From assembly GCF_003434055.1 (NCBI RefSeq), contig NZ_QVEX01000001.1, forward strand, positions 186,001 to 250,000: a stretch of DNA of 64,000 bases, in the 5' to 3' direction. Position 1 is the first letter of the stretch. Each line of letters begins with the position of its first letter. The stretch comes from Enterocloster aldenensis (lineage in GTDB: Bacteria > Bacillota > Clostridia > Lachnospirales > Lachnospiraceae). The notes under the pieces are model-generated. The model saw only the letters and a list, made by a program, of their open reading frames with translations, made no database searches and was not told the DNA's origin. Below are positions 34,491 through 42,955 of this stretch, piece by piece. Made by a program: the position numbers and the translations under genes.

Positions 34491-35720
34491 TTGAAACTGA
34501 CACGGCACAATGGGCGTTCCGGCAAGAACGGCACTTATAATCCCCGCCACAATGACCGGCGCTTCGATGTGGGAAACAGCGAGCATATTGATTCGGAACG
34601 GGCAAAGAAAAATATCTATTGGGACTGTTACCGGGGCTACACGACAGCCGGGAGCCGGGAGGATTCCTCCCAGCCGGATTGCAGCTTTGAACAGGTTGAG
34701 CGGATGTATTACACGGAGCATTATTCCGATTTTGTGGATGCCCAGAACGCAAGGAATGAAAAGACCCGGCACACGGAGCGCAACCGCACTGTGGGCGATT
34801 TGTTAAAGAACAGCAAGACCTGCCCGGAGGAAACCATCTACCAGATTGGGACGGTGGAGGAATCCGTCCCGCCAGAGGTGTTATTTCAGATTGTAAATGA
34901 ATTTTACGGGGAGTTTGAGCGGCGTTTCGGCGCTCATGTCCATCTCCTCAACTGGGCGCTTCATCTGGATGAGGGTACGCCCCATATCCACGAACGCCAT
35001 GTATTCGACTGCCAGAACCGGTACGGCGAATTATGTCCCCAGCAGGAAAAGGCGCTGGAGGAACTGGGGATTCCCCTGCCTGACCCGGATAAGCCAAAAG
35101 GCAAGCATAACAACCGCAAGCAGACCTTTGATTCCGTCTGCCGCACCATGCTCTTTGACATCAGCAGGCGGCATGGCGTCCATCTGGAGCAGGAGCCGTC
35201 CTATGGGGGACGGGAGTATCTGGAAAAGCAGGACTATATCCTGATGAAGCAGAAGGAAAAGCTGGCGGCGCAGGAGCAGAAGCTGGAAGAACTGACATTG
35301 AAAATTGAGGATGTGGAGACGCTTCTGGACGATGTTTCCGATGCCGCCTATGACAAGGCGGTGGAGGTCGTGGCGGATGCCGTCCGGCTGGAAACCCATA
35401 AGGAGGACATCCGGCTGGTGGAGGAATCGAAAAAGTGGGTTCTTTCCCCGGAACGGAAAGCCCCGCAAAAAGAGCGGGAATACGCCGCTGCCCGTCTGGA
35501 TGGGGTGATTGGGAAAATAAAAAATACGATGCAGACCGCCTTTGCCAAAATCCAAAAAGCGCTTATGCAGCCGGAAACCAAACGGGCAGGCAAGGAAAGA
35601 ATCAAGGAAAAAGCAAGGGAATCCATCCGGGAGCAGCTAAAAAAAGCGCAGGAGGAAATGGAAAGACGGGAAGATATGCGCCGCAGACCGGAACGGAAAA
35701 AGCCGGATATGGAACGGTAG
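34491..35720 (+). CDS. Relaxase / mobilization nuclease of element C
   Basis: 409 residues from TTG 34491, eight bases after AAGGAGG; no ATG with a ribosome binding site is in frame. The HUH-like motif is LDEGTPHIHERHVF near residue 165, comparable with HxDExTPHxH of MobV/MobL relaxases. The C-terminal half is a long charged coiled coil (KQKEKLAAQEQKLEELTLKI onward). It nicks oriT and leads the DNA during mobilization by a helper conjugation system. No coupling protein is encoded. Confidence 0.82.
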   Translation: MKLTRHNGRSGKNGTYNPRHNDRRFDVGNSEHIDSERAKKNIYWDCYRGYTTAGSREDSSQPDCSFEQVERMYYTEHYSDFVDAQNARNEKTRHTERNRTVGDLLKNSKTCPEETIYQIGTVEESVPPEVLFQIVNEFYGEFERRFGAHVHLLNWALHLDEGTPHIHERHVFDCQNRYGELCPQQEKALEELGIPLPDPDKPKGKHNNRKQTFDSVCRTMLFDISRRHGVHLEQEPSYGGREYLEKQDYILMKQKEKLAAQEQKLEELTLKIEDVETLLDDVSDAAYDKAVEVVADAVRLETHKEDIRLVEESKKWVLSPERKAPQKEREYAAARLDGVIGKIKNTMQTAFAKIQKALMQPETKRAGKERIKEKARESIREQLKKAQEEMERREDMRRRPERKKPDMER

Positions 35721-35759
35721 GAGATTTTCCCCTTATGGAGATTGGAAGGAGGATTGCGT

Positions 35760-36386
35760 TTGGATGTATTTGAAGCGGTAAAGCAGGCTGTCACCACAAG
35801 GCAGGCTGCGGAGCATTATGGAATCCATGTAGGAAGGAACGGCATGGCGTGCTGCCCCTTCCACAAAGATAAAACGCCCAGCCTGAAAGCGGACAGACGC
35901 TTCCACTGCTTCGGCTGTCAGGCAGACGGCGATGTGATTGATTTTGCGGCAAGGCTCTTTGACCTGTCCGGCGTGGAAGCGGCAAAACGGCTGGCTGCGG
36001 ATTTTGGAATCCCCTATGACAACCGGGGCAGACCTTCGCCAAAGCCTGTAAAACGGAGCATACCGGCGGAGCTTCGCTTCTTGCAGGCGGAGCAGAAATG
36101 CTTCCGGGTGCTTAGCGATTATTACCATCTGCTGGGGAGATGGAGAACGGAACACGCCCCCAAATCGCCGGGGGACGCATGGCACCCGCTGTTTGTAGAA
36201 GCCTTGCAGAAACAGGAGTATATAGGGTATCTGCTGGACACGCTGCTTACCGGCGGGGCGGAGGAAAAAGCCGATATTATCATCGGGCATGGGAAGGAGG
36301 TGGAACTGATTGGAAAAAGAATATCAGAGCTTACCGGCAGCCACAAGGAATGCACTGCAAGCCGCAGCCGACAGCCTTGTCGGTGA
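35760..36386 (+). CDS. CHC2 zinc-finger (primase-like) protein
   Basis: 208 residues from TTG 35760, seven bases after AAGGAGG. The CHC2 zinc finger of DnaG-type primases is intact: ACCPFHKDKTPSLKA and RFHCFGCQADGDVIDFAARL. No TOPRIM domain follows, so it acts as a DNA-binding partner, probably with the VapE helicase whose gene overlaps its end by 77 bases. Role: replication initiation of the excised element (inferred). Confidence 0.85.
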   Translation: MDVFEAVKQAVTTRQAAEHYGIHVGRNGMACCPFHKDKTPSLKADRRFHCFGCQADGDVIDFAARLFDLSGVEAAKRLAADFGIPYDNRGRPSPKPVKRSIPAELRFLQAEQKCFRVLSDYYHLLGRWRTEHAPKSPGDAWHPLFVEALQKQEYIGYLLDTLLTGGAEEKADIIIGHGKEVELIGKRISELTGSHKECTASRSRQPCR

Positions 36387-37731
36387 CAAAACGGTATCCG
36401 AAGTCCGGGATATGCTGGAAGTGACCCAGAAGGGGCAGACTGCAAACACGCCGGGGAACTACCGGACAGTGTTCCTCCATGACCCGCTCTTAAAAGGGGC
36501 GTTCAGCAACAACTTACTGACCGATCAGGTGGATATTGTGAAGCCCCTCGGCTGGTATCGGGACGGGAACCGGCTGACGGATGTGGACATCCAGTATCTG
36601 GTTTTGTATCTGGAAGAACACTATGGACTGACATCGGAAAAGCGGATTGAAGGGGCAATCAAGGTCGCCGCCAATGAATACCGCTACCATCCCATCCGGG
36701 ATTATTTAAACAGCCTTTCATGGGACGGGACAGAGCGGGTGCGCTTCGCTTTACACCGGTTCCTCGGCGCAGAGATAAGCGATTATAACTATGAGGTTCT
36801 CCTGCTGTTCATGCTGGGAGCTATCACACGGGTATTCAAGCCCGGCACAAAGTTTGAGGTCATGCTCTGTCTGGTGGGCGGTCAGGGAGCCGGAAAATCC
36901 ACCTTTTTCCGGTTCCTTGCCGTCCGGGACGAGTGGTTCTCCGATGATTTACGCAGGCTCGATGATGATAATATCTACCGCAAGCTGCAAGGACACTGGA
37001 TTATTGAAATGTCAGAAATGATTGCTACCGCAAACGCAAAGAGCATTGAGGACATCAAGGCTTTTTTAAGCCGCCAGAAGGAAACCTATAAGGCTCCTTA
37101 TGAAGTCCATCCGAAAGACCATAAGCGCCAGTGCGTCTTTGCCGGTACTTCCAACACGCCGGATTTCCTGCCCCTTGACCGTACCGGCAACCGCCGGTTT
37201 CTGCCTGTTCTGGTGCAGGCGGAAACAGCAGAGGTTCACATTTTGGAGGATGAACCGGCTTCGAGGGCTTATGTCAGCCAGATGTGGGCGGAGGTCATGG
37301 AGGTGTACCGGCGGGGAGAAGGGAAGCTGAAACTAAGCGCAGGCATGGAACGGTATCTGAAAGAACATCAGAAATTATTCATGCCGGAGGACACGTTTGC
37401 CGCCCGGATTTTAAACTTCCTTGACGGATATGGAGGAAAGATGGTCTGCTCCCTGCAAATCTACTATGAAGGGCTGGGGCATCCGTCCTATGAGGAACCG
37501 AAACAGTATGAAATCCGGGACATCAATTCCGTGATGAAGAATTATGCGGCAGGCTGGAAAGCTTTTGAAAATCCCAGACATTTTCCTGCCCCTTACCACC
37601 GGCAGAAAGGATGGGAACGGGCAGCGCCTGACAACGGAGGTCAGGAAAAATCCGGTTTCCAGTTTTTACCGGAACAGGAAGCCGTCCAGCTTGGGCTGCC
37701 GGAGGAATGGCTGCAAGGGGAAAAGGCGTAG
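36310..37731 (+). CDS. VapE-family (virulence-associated E) helicase-like protein
   Basis: 473 residues. P-loop GGQGAGKSTFF at about 194-204, ALHRFLGAEI before it, and FAGTSNTPDFLPLDRTGNRR after it are the VapE signature (superfamily 3-like helicase). TTG 36310 follows AAGGAGG at seven bases. Works with the CHC2 protein in element replication. Six GTTGTCAG octamers directly downstream may be its origin. Confidence 0.88.
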   Translation: MEKEYQSLPAATRNALQAAADSLVGDKTVSEVRDMLEVTQKGQTANTPGNYRTVFLHDPLLKGAFSNNLLTDQVDIVKPLGWYRDGNRLTDVDIQYLVLYLEEHYGLTSEKRIEGAIKVAANEYRYHPIRDYLNSLSWDGTERVRFALHRFLGAEISDYNYEVLLLFMLGAITRVFKPGTKFEVMLCLVGGQGAGKSTFFRFLAVRDEWFSDDLRRLDDDNIYRKLQGHWIIEMSEMIATANAKSIEDIKAFLSRQKETYKAPYEVHPKDHKRQCVFAGTSNTPDFLPLDRTGNRRFLPVLVQAETAEVHILEDEPASRAYVSQMWAEVMEVYRRGEGKLKLSAGMERYLKEHQKLFMPEDTFAARILNFLDGYGGKMVCSLQIYYEGLGHPSYEEPKQYEIRDINSVMKNYAAGWKAFENPRHFPAPYHRQKGWERAAPDNGGQEKSGFQFLPEQEAVQLGLPEEWLQGEKA

Positions 37732-37931
37732 CCGGTTGTCAGCCGGTTGCCGCCCCCGTTGTCAGCCCCGTTGTCAGGGGGAGAGCCTGCAAACGGCTTA
37801 TTTTAAGGATTTTTCCCTGCTGACAACGAAAGCAACGAAAAAATCAGAAAAAAAGAAATCAGGAAAGGAAACGGTATGCCGGGGATTGTGTACGGGGTTT
37901 TTAAACGCCCGTTGTCAGACTTCGTTGTCAG
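37628..37931. repeat. Seven GTTGTCAG/CTGACAAC octamers, candidate origin iterons
   Basis: Plus-strand GTTGTCAG at 37735, 37758, 37770, 37911 and 37924, inverted CTGACAAC at 37628 and 37820. Five lie in the non-coding stretch after VapE. Spacings of about 12-13 bp within pairs suggest protein binding on one helix face. Candidate replication origin or operator cluster. Confidence 0.55.
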
Positions 37932-38007
37932 GCTCCCACCCAACCGGCAGACCGCACGCAGCACCCGGACGGCAACGCTCCGGGTTATTTTATGGAGGTA
38001 AATGCCT

Positions 38008-38196
38008 ATGGCAGAAACAAAGCAGAGCAGCTATCCGGCAAAGGCGCCGGAACCGGAACGGAAGCGCAGGGGCGTCCGGTTCATCGTCTCCCGTGAGTTT
38101 GCAGGCAGCCAAACCATGCAGCAAGCCTTTGAGCAGCTTATTGAGCGGCAGACCTGTGAACGGTTTGAGGAATGGATGGGGCAAAAAGCCAGTTAA
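38008..38196 (+). CDS. Small basic protein before the recombinase
   Basis: 62 residues (MAETKQSSYPAKAPEPERKR onward). C-terminal helix MQQAFEQLIERQTCERFEEW. GGAGG is nine bases before ATG 38008; ATG 38002 is too close. Short proteins of this kind often precede large serine recombinases and may act as directionality factors, but nothing in the sequence proves it. Confidence 0.55.
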   Translation: MAETKQSSYPAKAPEPERKRRGVRFIVSREFAGSQTMQQAFEQLIERQTCERFEEWMGQKAS

Positions 38197-38247
38197 AAGG
38201 CTAAAATCCGGCGAAAAACAGTTGAAAGGACGGCGGGGGCATGGTAC

Positions 38248-38273
38248 TATAATAGTATCGTGTCCCTGTTCGT
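38248..38273 (+). promoter_or_regulatory. Recombinase promoter region with 17-bp box
   Basis: TATAAT (38248-38253) in the palindromic context TACTATAATAGTA, immediately followed by ATCGTGTCCCTGTTCGT (38257-38273), the inverted copy of the left-end box. No clear -35 at standard spacing, so activation or repression is likely. Confidence 0.45.
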
Positions 38274-38287
38274 AGAAGGAGAACACT

Positions 38288-39937
38288 ATGAACAGGAATA
38301 AAAAAATAGTCAAAAAAGTAACCGCCCTCTATTGCAGGATTTCCCTTGACGATGGCAACGCAAACGAGAGCATGAGCATTTCCAACCAAAAGCTCCTGCT
38401 CAAAGATTATGCTGAAAAGAACGGTCTGCTCCCCTATGAATACTATGTGGACGATGGCTACACGGGGCGTAATTTCAACCGCCCTTCGTTTAAACGCATG
38501 ATTGCCGACATCGAAGCCGGGAAGGTTGGCTGCGTCATTACCAAAGACCTTTCAAGGCTTGGCAGAAACTATATTGAAGCGGGCGGCTATATCGAAGTCT
38601 TTTTCCCAAAACACAATGTAAGATATATTGCCGTCACGGACGGCGTGGACAGCCTGACCCGTCAGGAAATGGACATCACGCCCTTTAAAAATATCCTGAA
38701 TGATATGTATAGCCGGGATATTTCCAAAAAGGTGCTGGCTGGACGCATGACCCGCTCCCGTCAGGGAAAGTTTTGCGGAGGTCAGCCGCCCCTCGGTCTG
38801 ATGCGTGATCCGGCTGACCGGGGGCATCTGGTGCTTGACCCTCAGACCGCCCCCACAATCCGAAAGATATATGACCTTGCTTTAAACGGCTGGGGCTGTA
38901 TGCGGATTGCAAAGCAGCTCATGGAGGAAAAAATCCCTATCACACGGGTAAAAAGCAATACGGCTTGTGATGTCAATTATTATTCGTGGGGGAGCGCAAG
39001 AATCAGCCATATCCTGCGGAATCCTTTTTATAAGGGCGCACATCTGGTTTGCCGGACACACCAAAAAGGAATCCGCTCCGGCACTGTGGACACCATCCCC
39101 CGCAAGGATTGGGAGGTCATAGAGGACTGCCATGAAGCCATTGTAAGCCCGGAAGATTGGGAGAAGGTACAGGAACTGATTGACCGCCGCCCTCCTATCA
39201 TGCAGGGGAACGCCTGCCCCTTTTACAACCTGTTCCACGGTATGGTTTACTGCGCTACCTGCGGCAAATCCATGCAGGCACGCTATGAAAAGGTCGGAAG
39301 GACAGGGAAGAACCGGTTTACCGGTAAGGAACGGGAACCGATTGACAAGGCGTATTATATCTGCCAGACCTATAACCGGCTGGGGAAGGATGCCTGCACC
39401 AGCCACAAGATAGAAGCAAGGGACTTGTATAACCTTGTGTTGAAGGATATTCAGGAATTGGCGGAAATGGCGCTGAAGGATGCAGACGCTTTCTACCGGC
39501 GGCTGTGCAGCCGCATGGAACGGAGGTATTTGTCGGACGCTTCCGAAATGGAGAAGGAACGGGAACGGCTGGAAAAGCGGAATCAGGAGATTGACGAAAT
39601 GTTTTTAAATCTCTACACCGACAAGGCAAAAGGAATCCTGTCAGAACAGCGTTTTTTAAAGCTGACGGCGGCGATGGAAAAGGAGCAGGAGGAAAACCAG
39701 AGCCGCATAAAGGATTTATCCCTTCTCCTGCACCGTTCCAACGAACAGGAAAACGATGTACGAAGCTTTATCCGGGAAATCCGCCGGTACGCAGCGATTC
39801 AGGAACTGGATGAAACTGTCCTGAACCGCCTTATCAGCCGGATTCTGGTAGGCGAGATAAACAAGGTTGATGGCGAAAAGGTTCAGGAAGTCAAAATCAT
39901 CTATAACTTTGTCGGGGAAATACCGGCGGCGCAATAA
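38288..39937 (+). CDS. Large serine recombinase (TndX/TnpX-like)
   Basis: 549 residues. The resolvase domain has the nucleophile region VTALYCRISLDDGN (Ser of CRIS), then VITKDLSRLGRNYIEAGGY. Recombinase domain follows (NPFYKGAHLVCR), a zinc ribbon (YCATCGKSMQAR, CTSHK) and a C-terminal coiled coil (MEKERERLEKRNQEIDEMFL). Catalyses excision and integration of element C, whose ends share ATAT. AGAAGGAG precedes the ATG. Confidence 0.92.
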   Translation: MNRNKKIVKKVTALYCRISLDDGNANESMSISNQKLLLKDYAEKNGLLPYEYYVDDGYTGRNFNRPSFKRMIADIEAGKVGCVITKDLSRLGRNYIEAGGYIEVFFPKHNVRYIAVTDGVDSLTRQEMDITPFKNILNDMYSRDISKKVLAGRMTRSRQGKFCGGQPPLGLMRDPADRGHLVLDPQTAPTIRKIYDLALNGWGCMRIAKQLMEEKIPITRVKSNTACDVNYYSWGSARISHILRNPFYKGAHLVCRTHQKGIRSGTVDTIPRKDWEVIEDCHEAIVSPEDWEKVQELIDRRPPIMQGNACPFYNLFHGMVYCATCGKSMQARYEKVGRTGKNRFTGKEREPIDKAYYICQTYNRLGKDACTSHKIEARDLYNLVLKDIQELAEMALKDADAFYRRLCSRMERRYLSDASEMEKERERLEKRNQEIDEMFLNLYTDKAKGILSEQRFLKLTAAMEKEQEENQSRIKDLSLLLHRSNEQENDVRSFIREIRRYAAIQELDETVLNRLISRILVGEINKVDGEKVQEVKIIYNFVGEIPAAQ

Positions 39938-39945
39938 TGACAGCA

Positions 39946-39982
39946 GCCCTTCTTCCATTCCGGGAGAAGGGTCTTTTTTTCG
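39946..39982 (+). terminator. Terminator after the recombinase
   Basis: CCCTTCTTCC / GGGAGAAGGG hairpin followed by TCTTTTTTT. Strong rho-independent structure. Confidence 0.8.
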
Positions 39983-40004
39983 GGCATGGAAAAAGCCGGG
40001 GCTT

Positions 40005-40211
40005 TTATTCTCCGGCTTCCGGGATAAATTCCAGATGTTCCAACGCATAGCGCAGAGCCATGCACATAAGTTCATTGCGGGAGCGGTCGCTTTTAGCTGA
40101 CAGTTTATCAAATTCCTCCTGCAATTCCCTGTCTATCCGAAGCGTCATCACTACGGATTTATCTTCCTTTCTGTCCGGCTTCTTCTGCCTTACCACAAAC
40201 TTATCCGCCAT
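40005..40211 (-). CDS. Ribbon-helix-helix (CopG-like) regulator
   Basis: 68 residues. MTLRIDRELQEEFDKLSAKS followed by RSRNELMCMALRYALEHLEF is the beta-strand/two-helix RHH fold. AGGTGTAAC before the ATG is modest. It is divergent from the DUF6809 gene, with ATACAAA-containing boxes between, and probably represses both. Could also be the antidote half of a two-gene module with DUF6809. Confidence 0.75.
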   Translation of the reverse strand: MADKFVVRQKKPDRKEDKSVVMTLRIDRELQEEFDKLSAKSDRSRNELMCMALRYALEHLEFIPEAGE

Positions 40212-40222
40212 GTTACACCTCC

Positions 40223-40318
40223 GTATTACAAATATGCAATCATTATAGACGATTTTTCTTGACTTTTATATATCACATGATAGAATACAAATATGTAATA
40301 CAAAACTATAATACAAAA
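40223..40318. promoter_or_regulatory. Divergent operator/promoter region, RHH-DUF6809
   Basis: TTGACT (40259-40264), 16-base spacer and TAGAAT (40281-40286) drive the DUF6809 gene. The boxes GTATTACAAATATG (40223-), GAATACAAATATGTAATAC (40283-40301) and ATACAAA (40311-) are repeated. A TATAAT on the minus strand (40247-40242) serves the regulator. Confidence 0.6.
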
Positions 40319-40334
40319 CAAGGAGGATGGACAA

Positions 40335-40613
40335 ATGAAAAGTGTACTGGAACAGCTTTATGACGGGGAAATCTACCCAGCCGAACAGGTCAATGTCAGG
40401 ACGGAAGGATACCAGAAAATGCGCCGGGAGCATTACAGCCACTATGAGGATTTCATCGAACAGCTAAAAGCATTTAACCCGCCGCTTAGCGAACGCTTTA
40501 TAGAGATTATGGACGAGCAGCTTGACGCACTCCCGCTTGAGACAGCAGAAACCTTTATTTTCGGTTTCCGGCTTGGGGCAAAGATTATATTGGAAGTGCT
40601 TGAGGACAGGTAA
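40335..40613 (+). CDS. DUF6809 family protein (element C copy)
   Basis: 92 residues: MKSVLEQLYDGEIYPAEQVN, HYSHYEDFIEQLKAFNPPLS, FGFRLGAKIILEVLEDR. All-helical, no signal. A clear homologue sits in element B (52162-52458), also divergent from a small regulator. Conserved in Firmicutes mobile elements; function unknown. AGGAGG precedes ATG. Confidence 0.8.
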   Translation: MKSVLEQLYDGEIYPAEQVNVRTEGYQKMRREHYSHYEDFIEQLKAFNPPLSERFIEIMDEQLDALPLETAETFIFGFRLGAKIILEVLEDR

Positions 40614-40702
40614 AAGAAATGAGGAAGGCAGCCGTGGGCGGGAAGCGGCTGCCTTTCCTGTCTGTAATAAAAAATATTTCAAAGCCGGGAGTAATGGATT
40701 CT

Positions 40703-40798
40703 TTATTCCGGTATAAATAATTCTTCCACTGTAACGTGTAATTCCCTTGCAAGATTCAATGTTACGATTTTTTTATAATCTCTTCCCGGATTGTTTTT
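40703..40798 (-). pseudogene. C-terminal fragment of an XRE regulator
   Basis: On the minus strand the frame GRDYKKIVTLNLARELHVTV followed by EELFIPE and a stop matches the last helix of Cro/CI-type proteins. It has no start and abuts the lipoprotein stop, so the rest was lost by rearrangement. Confidence 0.4.
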
Positions 40799-41276
40799 AA
40801 TTATCCAGAATCATTTTTTCATCAATCTTAGAAAAAATAAAAGGAATACTGTATTTATATTGTTTGCCGTTATCATAATCAGATAATGTCAGGGTAATTG
40901 TATCTTCTCTTATTTTTTCATCTTTAGGAACTGTATAAGTAAAAGACATAGCGGATAAATCGGATATTGTTCCATTTGCCGCAGAAACAGTATAATCCCA
41001 ATTTTCTATGTCCGCAGTAATAATTACAGTTGTTTCTTTTTCTTTTCCCATTTCTAAAGTGGGTTTATCGATTTGCACTTTAAATGGCGAAGATGCCAAT
41101 GTATCTTCAGTTATTTCAACAGTCTCGCTATTGTTTATGTTTTCTGTAGTTACTTTTGGTTCTTGAATAGATTCAGTGTTTTCTCCATTCGCGTTTGTAT
41201 CTAAAGTATTTTGGGAACACGCACAAAAAAACAAGGAGCATAATGTCAATATTGCCACCGCTTTATTTACTTTCAT
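40797..41276 (-). CDS. Predicted lipoprotein of element C
   Basis: 159 residues. Signal peptide with lipobox LTLCSLFFCAC, then a low-complexity Asn/Thr/Glu linker and a beta-rich C-terminal domain (FKVQIDKPTLEMGKEKETTV, YTVPKDEKIREDTITLTLSD) resembling an Ig-like fold. Surface anchored. Function unknown; cargo near the right end. AGGAGGACG before the ATG at 41276. Confidence 0.7.
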   Translation of the reverse strand: MKVNKAVAILTLCSLFFCACSQNTLDTNANGENTESIQEPKVTTENINNSETVEITEDTLASSPFKVQIDKPTLEMGKEKETTVIITADIENWDYTVSAANGTISDLSAMSFTYTVPKDEKIREDTITLTLSDYDNGKQYKYSIPFIFSKIDEKMILDN

Positions 41277-41366
41277 ATTCGTCCTCCTGAAATCAAATGT
41301 TTTTCAATCCTACAAAGATTTTACTTTATTGGAGCATATCTGGTTGTTGAAATAAGTTTAACATAT

Positions 41367-42227
41367 CTATGAACAATCTACAACGTATTTCCTCTTACAT
41401 GCGAAAAAACCGAATTTACCACTTGACAAGATAGCAAAGATATTATTTCCGTTGATGAAGTAAGCACTTCCGTTTTCATCATAATTCGGTGTTGTATGAA
41501 TTCCATCACCGATTGCTTGTGATAGATACTTGAATTTTGATACAGTCCAATGAGCCGGTATTTTTCCAATAAATTCTATTCCACTATCTTTCATTTCAAC
41601 ATCCAGGTTCAATCCCTTTGTGACCGCTTCTGTGATAACGGATAATTTGTATGCTTTCAACTTTTCAATTACTGCTTGCTGTTTCTCAATGATTGCATCA
41701 ATCTTGGCACACTTGCTATCAAGATAATCTGCTATAAGAAGTTGCTCGGCATAACTAGGTAGAACAACCGGTAAAGTAGAAAAATCCTCATAATTCAGAG
41801 TGTATCTGATGTTCTTAGCATAGTGATTGAACTTTCTGCCATCAGATATATACCTAAACCAATAATCAGCATATTGTGGAACCATATTAGAGCGACATGT
41901 CATCAATTTATATGCTGGCGATATCATTCCCTCAAATGGACTTATTCCAGAAAAAACTGCTGATACATCTAAATCAAACAAGCACATGACAATATCATTT
42001 TTCTTTACGAATTGATAAGTGTCAAAACTTTCAGGGAGTTTCCCCTCTGGATTGTTAATGTCTTTTTTCTTGACACCACGAGTTGTCAAAGAAAGTAATT
42101 GCGTCGTAGCAGATTTACTTCCAACCAGTTCCTTGTTGCAGGAGAATACATTTTTATTTCTAGTAATACTCCATGATACTGGTATCTCTCCAATGTAAGA
42201 TACTCCACTGTCTTTCATTTTTCTCAT
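41367..42227 (-). CDS. hsdS: HsdS N-terminal part, truncated by element C
   Basis: Residues 1-261 are true HsdS: first target-recognition domain (SGVSYIGEIPVSWSITRNKN), central conserved helices (LLIADYLDSKCAKIDAIIEK) and the start of the second domain (GIEFIGKIPAHWTVSKFKYL). After 41444 about 25 residues come from element C before the stop. ATGA overlaps the HEPN-like gene. As a half-subunit with one recognition domain it could still dimerise, as known for truncated type IC HsdS; otherwise it is dead. Confidence 0.85.
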   Translation of the reverse strand: MRKMKDSGVSYIGEIPVSWSITRNKNVFSCNKELVGSKSATTQLLSLTTRGVKKKDINNPEGKLPESFDTYQFVKKNDIVMCLFDLDVSAVFSGISPFEGMISPAYKLMTCRSNMVPQYADYWFRYISDGRKFNHYAKNIRYTLNYEDFSTLPVVLPSYAEQLLIADYLDSKCAKIDAIIEKQQAVIEKLKAYKLSVITEAVTKGLNLDVEMKDSGIEFIGKIPAHWTVSKFKYLSQAIGDGIHTTPNYDENGSAYFINGNNIFAILSSGKFGFFACKRKYVVDCS

Positions 42228-42955
42228 CGTGTACCTCCAAAAGAACTATATGCCATTGCAAAACTTTCTTTAATATTCTCTGTACTCCATTTGTAATTAA
42301 AGAAAGATTCATATTGTTCTTTTTCTGATATCCACCATGATGTATCGCCGTTCCAATTTGTATTAGAAATAATTATTCTTAGTTGTTCAGTTGAATCATT
42401 TATAAATTTCTCAGCTAAATAGCCACCAGAATTATGGTAAAATGCTCCCCAATCAGTAATGTATCTATCAAAATAAGATCTTTCATTCTTTTCCGGCAAA
42501 TCATATTCCGAAATATAATCTTTAAGAATCGGGTCAGAAGCACAATTGCGAAGAATAATTGGCAAAAGATAATGTGCTGATTTATTCCTAATATTTTTTG
42601 TTATAGCTCTCCACCAGTTTTCATCACACCCATTAAAAACAGGATTCTGAACAGCCTCATCAATTATATTAACCAAACTATTATACTTATCAATCTGCTG
42701 AACAGATTCGGGTCTAACCAACCCACATTCATCTTTATTTATTACTGCAAGACGTAATGTATGCTCCAGCAATGCACACATCGCCATAATTGAGCATTCA
42801 TAATTTCCTACTAAAAATGAGTTTACACTTTCCATATGTAAACAATTTATAGAAGGCTCAATCCACGGAAGTGCTGACGGCATTTTTTCACTGTTGTGTG
42901 CCAAATGATGGAATAGATGACCTGCATAATCTGTGACTTTCCATACATTTATCAT
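42224..42955 (-). CDS. HEPN-like protein embedded in the hsd operon
   Basis: 243 residues, all-helical. SVNSFLVGNYECSIMAMCAL followed by LEHTLRLAV and, later, NIRNKSAHYLLP fit a HEPN fold with an RN-x3-H (R-x4-H) motif, the RNase active site in many toxins. No annotation-level family recognised. Start and stop overlap hsdM and hsdS by four bases each (ATGA), so it is an integral operon member. A PrrC/RloC-like role as backup RNase is possible but inferred. Confidence 0.6.
   Translation of the reverse strand: MINVWKVTDYAGHLFHHLAHNSEKMPSALPWIEPSINCLHMESVNSFLVGNYECSIMAMCALLEHTLRLAVINKDECGLVRPESVQQIDKYNSLVNIIDEAVQNPVFNGCDENWWRAITKNIRNKSAHYLLPIILRNCASDPILKDYISEYDLPEKNERSYFDRYITDWGAFYHNSGGYLAEKFINDSTEQLRIIISNTNWNGDTSWWISEKEQYESFFNYKWSTENIKESFAMAYSSFGGTR

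Larger units (their letters stand above)
31526..41443. mobile_element. Element C: serine-recombinase mobilizable element inserted in hsdS
   Basis: 9.9 kb with TnpV, regulator, relaxase, CHC2 protein, VapE and large serine recombinase. Flanks of hsdS share ATAT (31522-31525 and 41440-41443), consistent with a short core duplicated by a large serine recombinase. GC is visibly higher than the surrounding defence genes, so it arrived separately. Confidence 0.85.

Noticed and set aside
37544..38275. Long plus-strand frame after VapE as a gene
   Set aside because: It overlaps the VapE end and a small gene in other frames, has no ribosome binding site, and its sequence is driven by the GTTGTCAG repeats.
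31526..41443. Prophage
   Set aside because: CHC2 and VapE proteins occur in phages, but there are no capsid, portal, terminase or tail genes and a relaxase is present.
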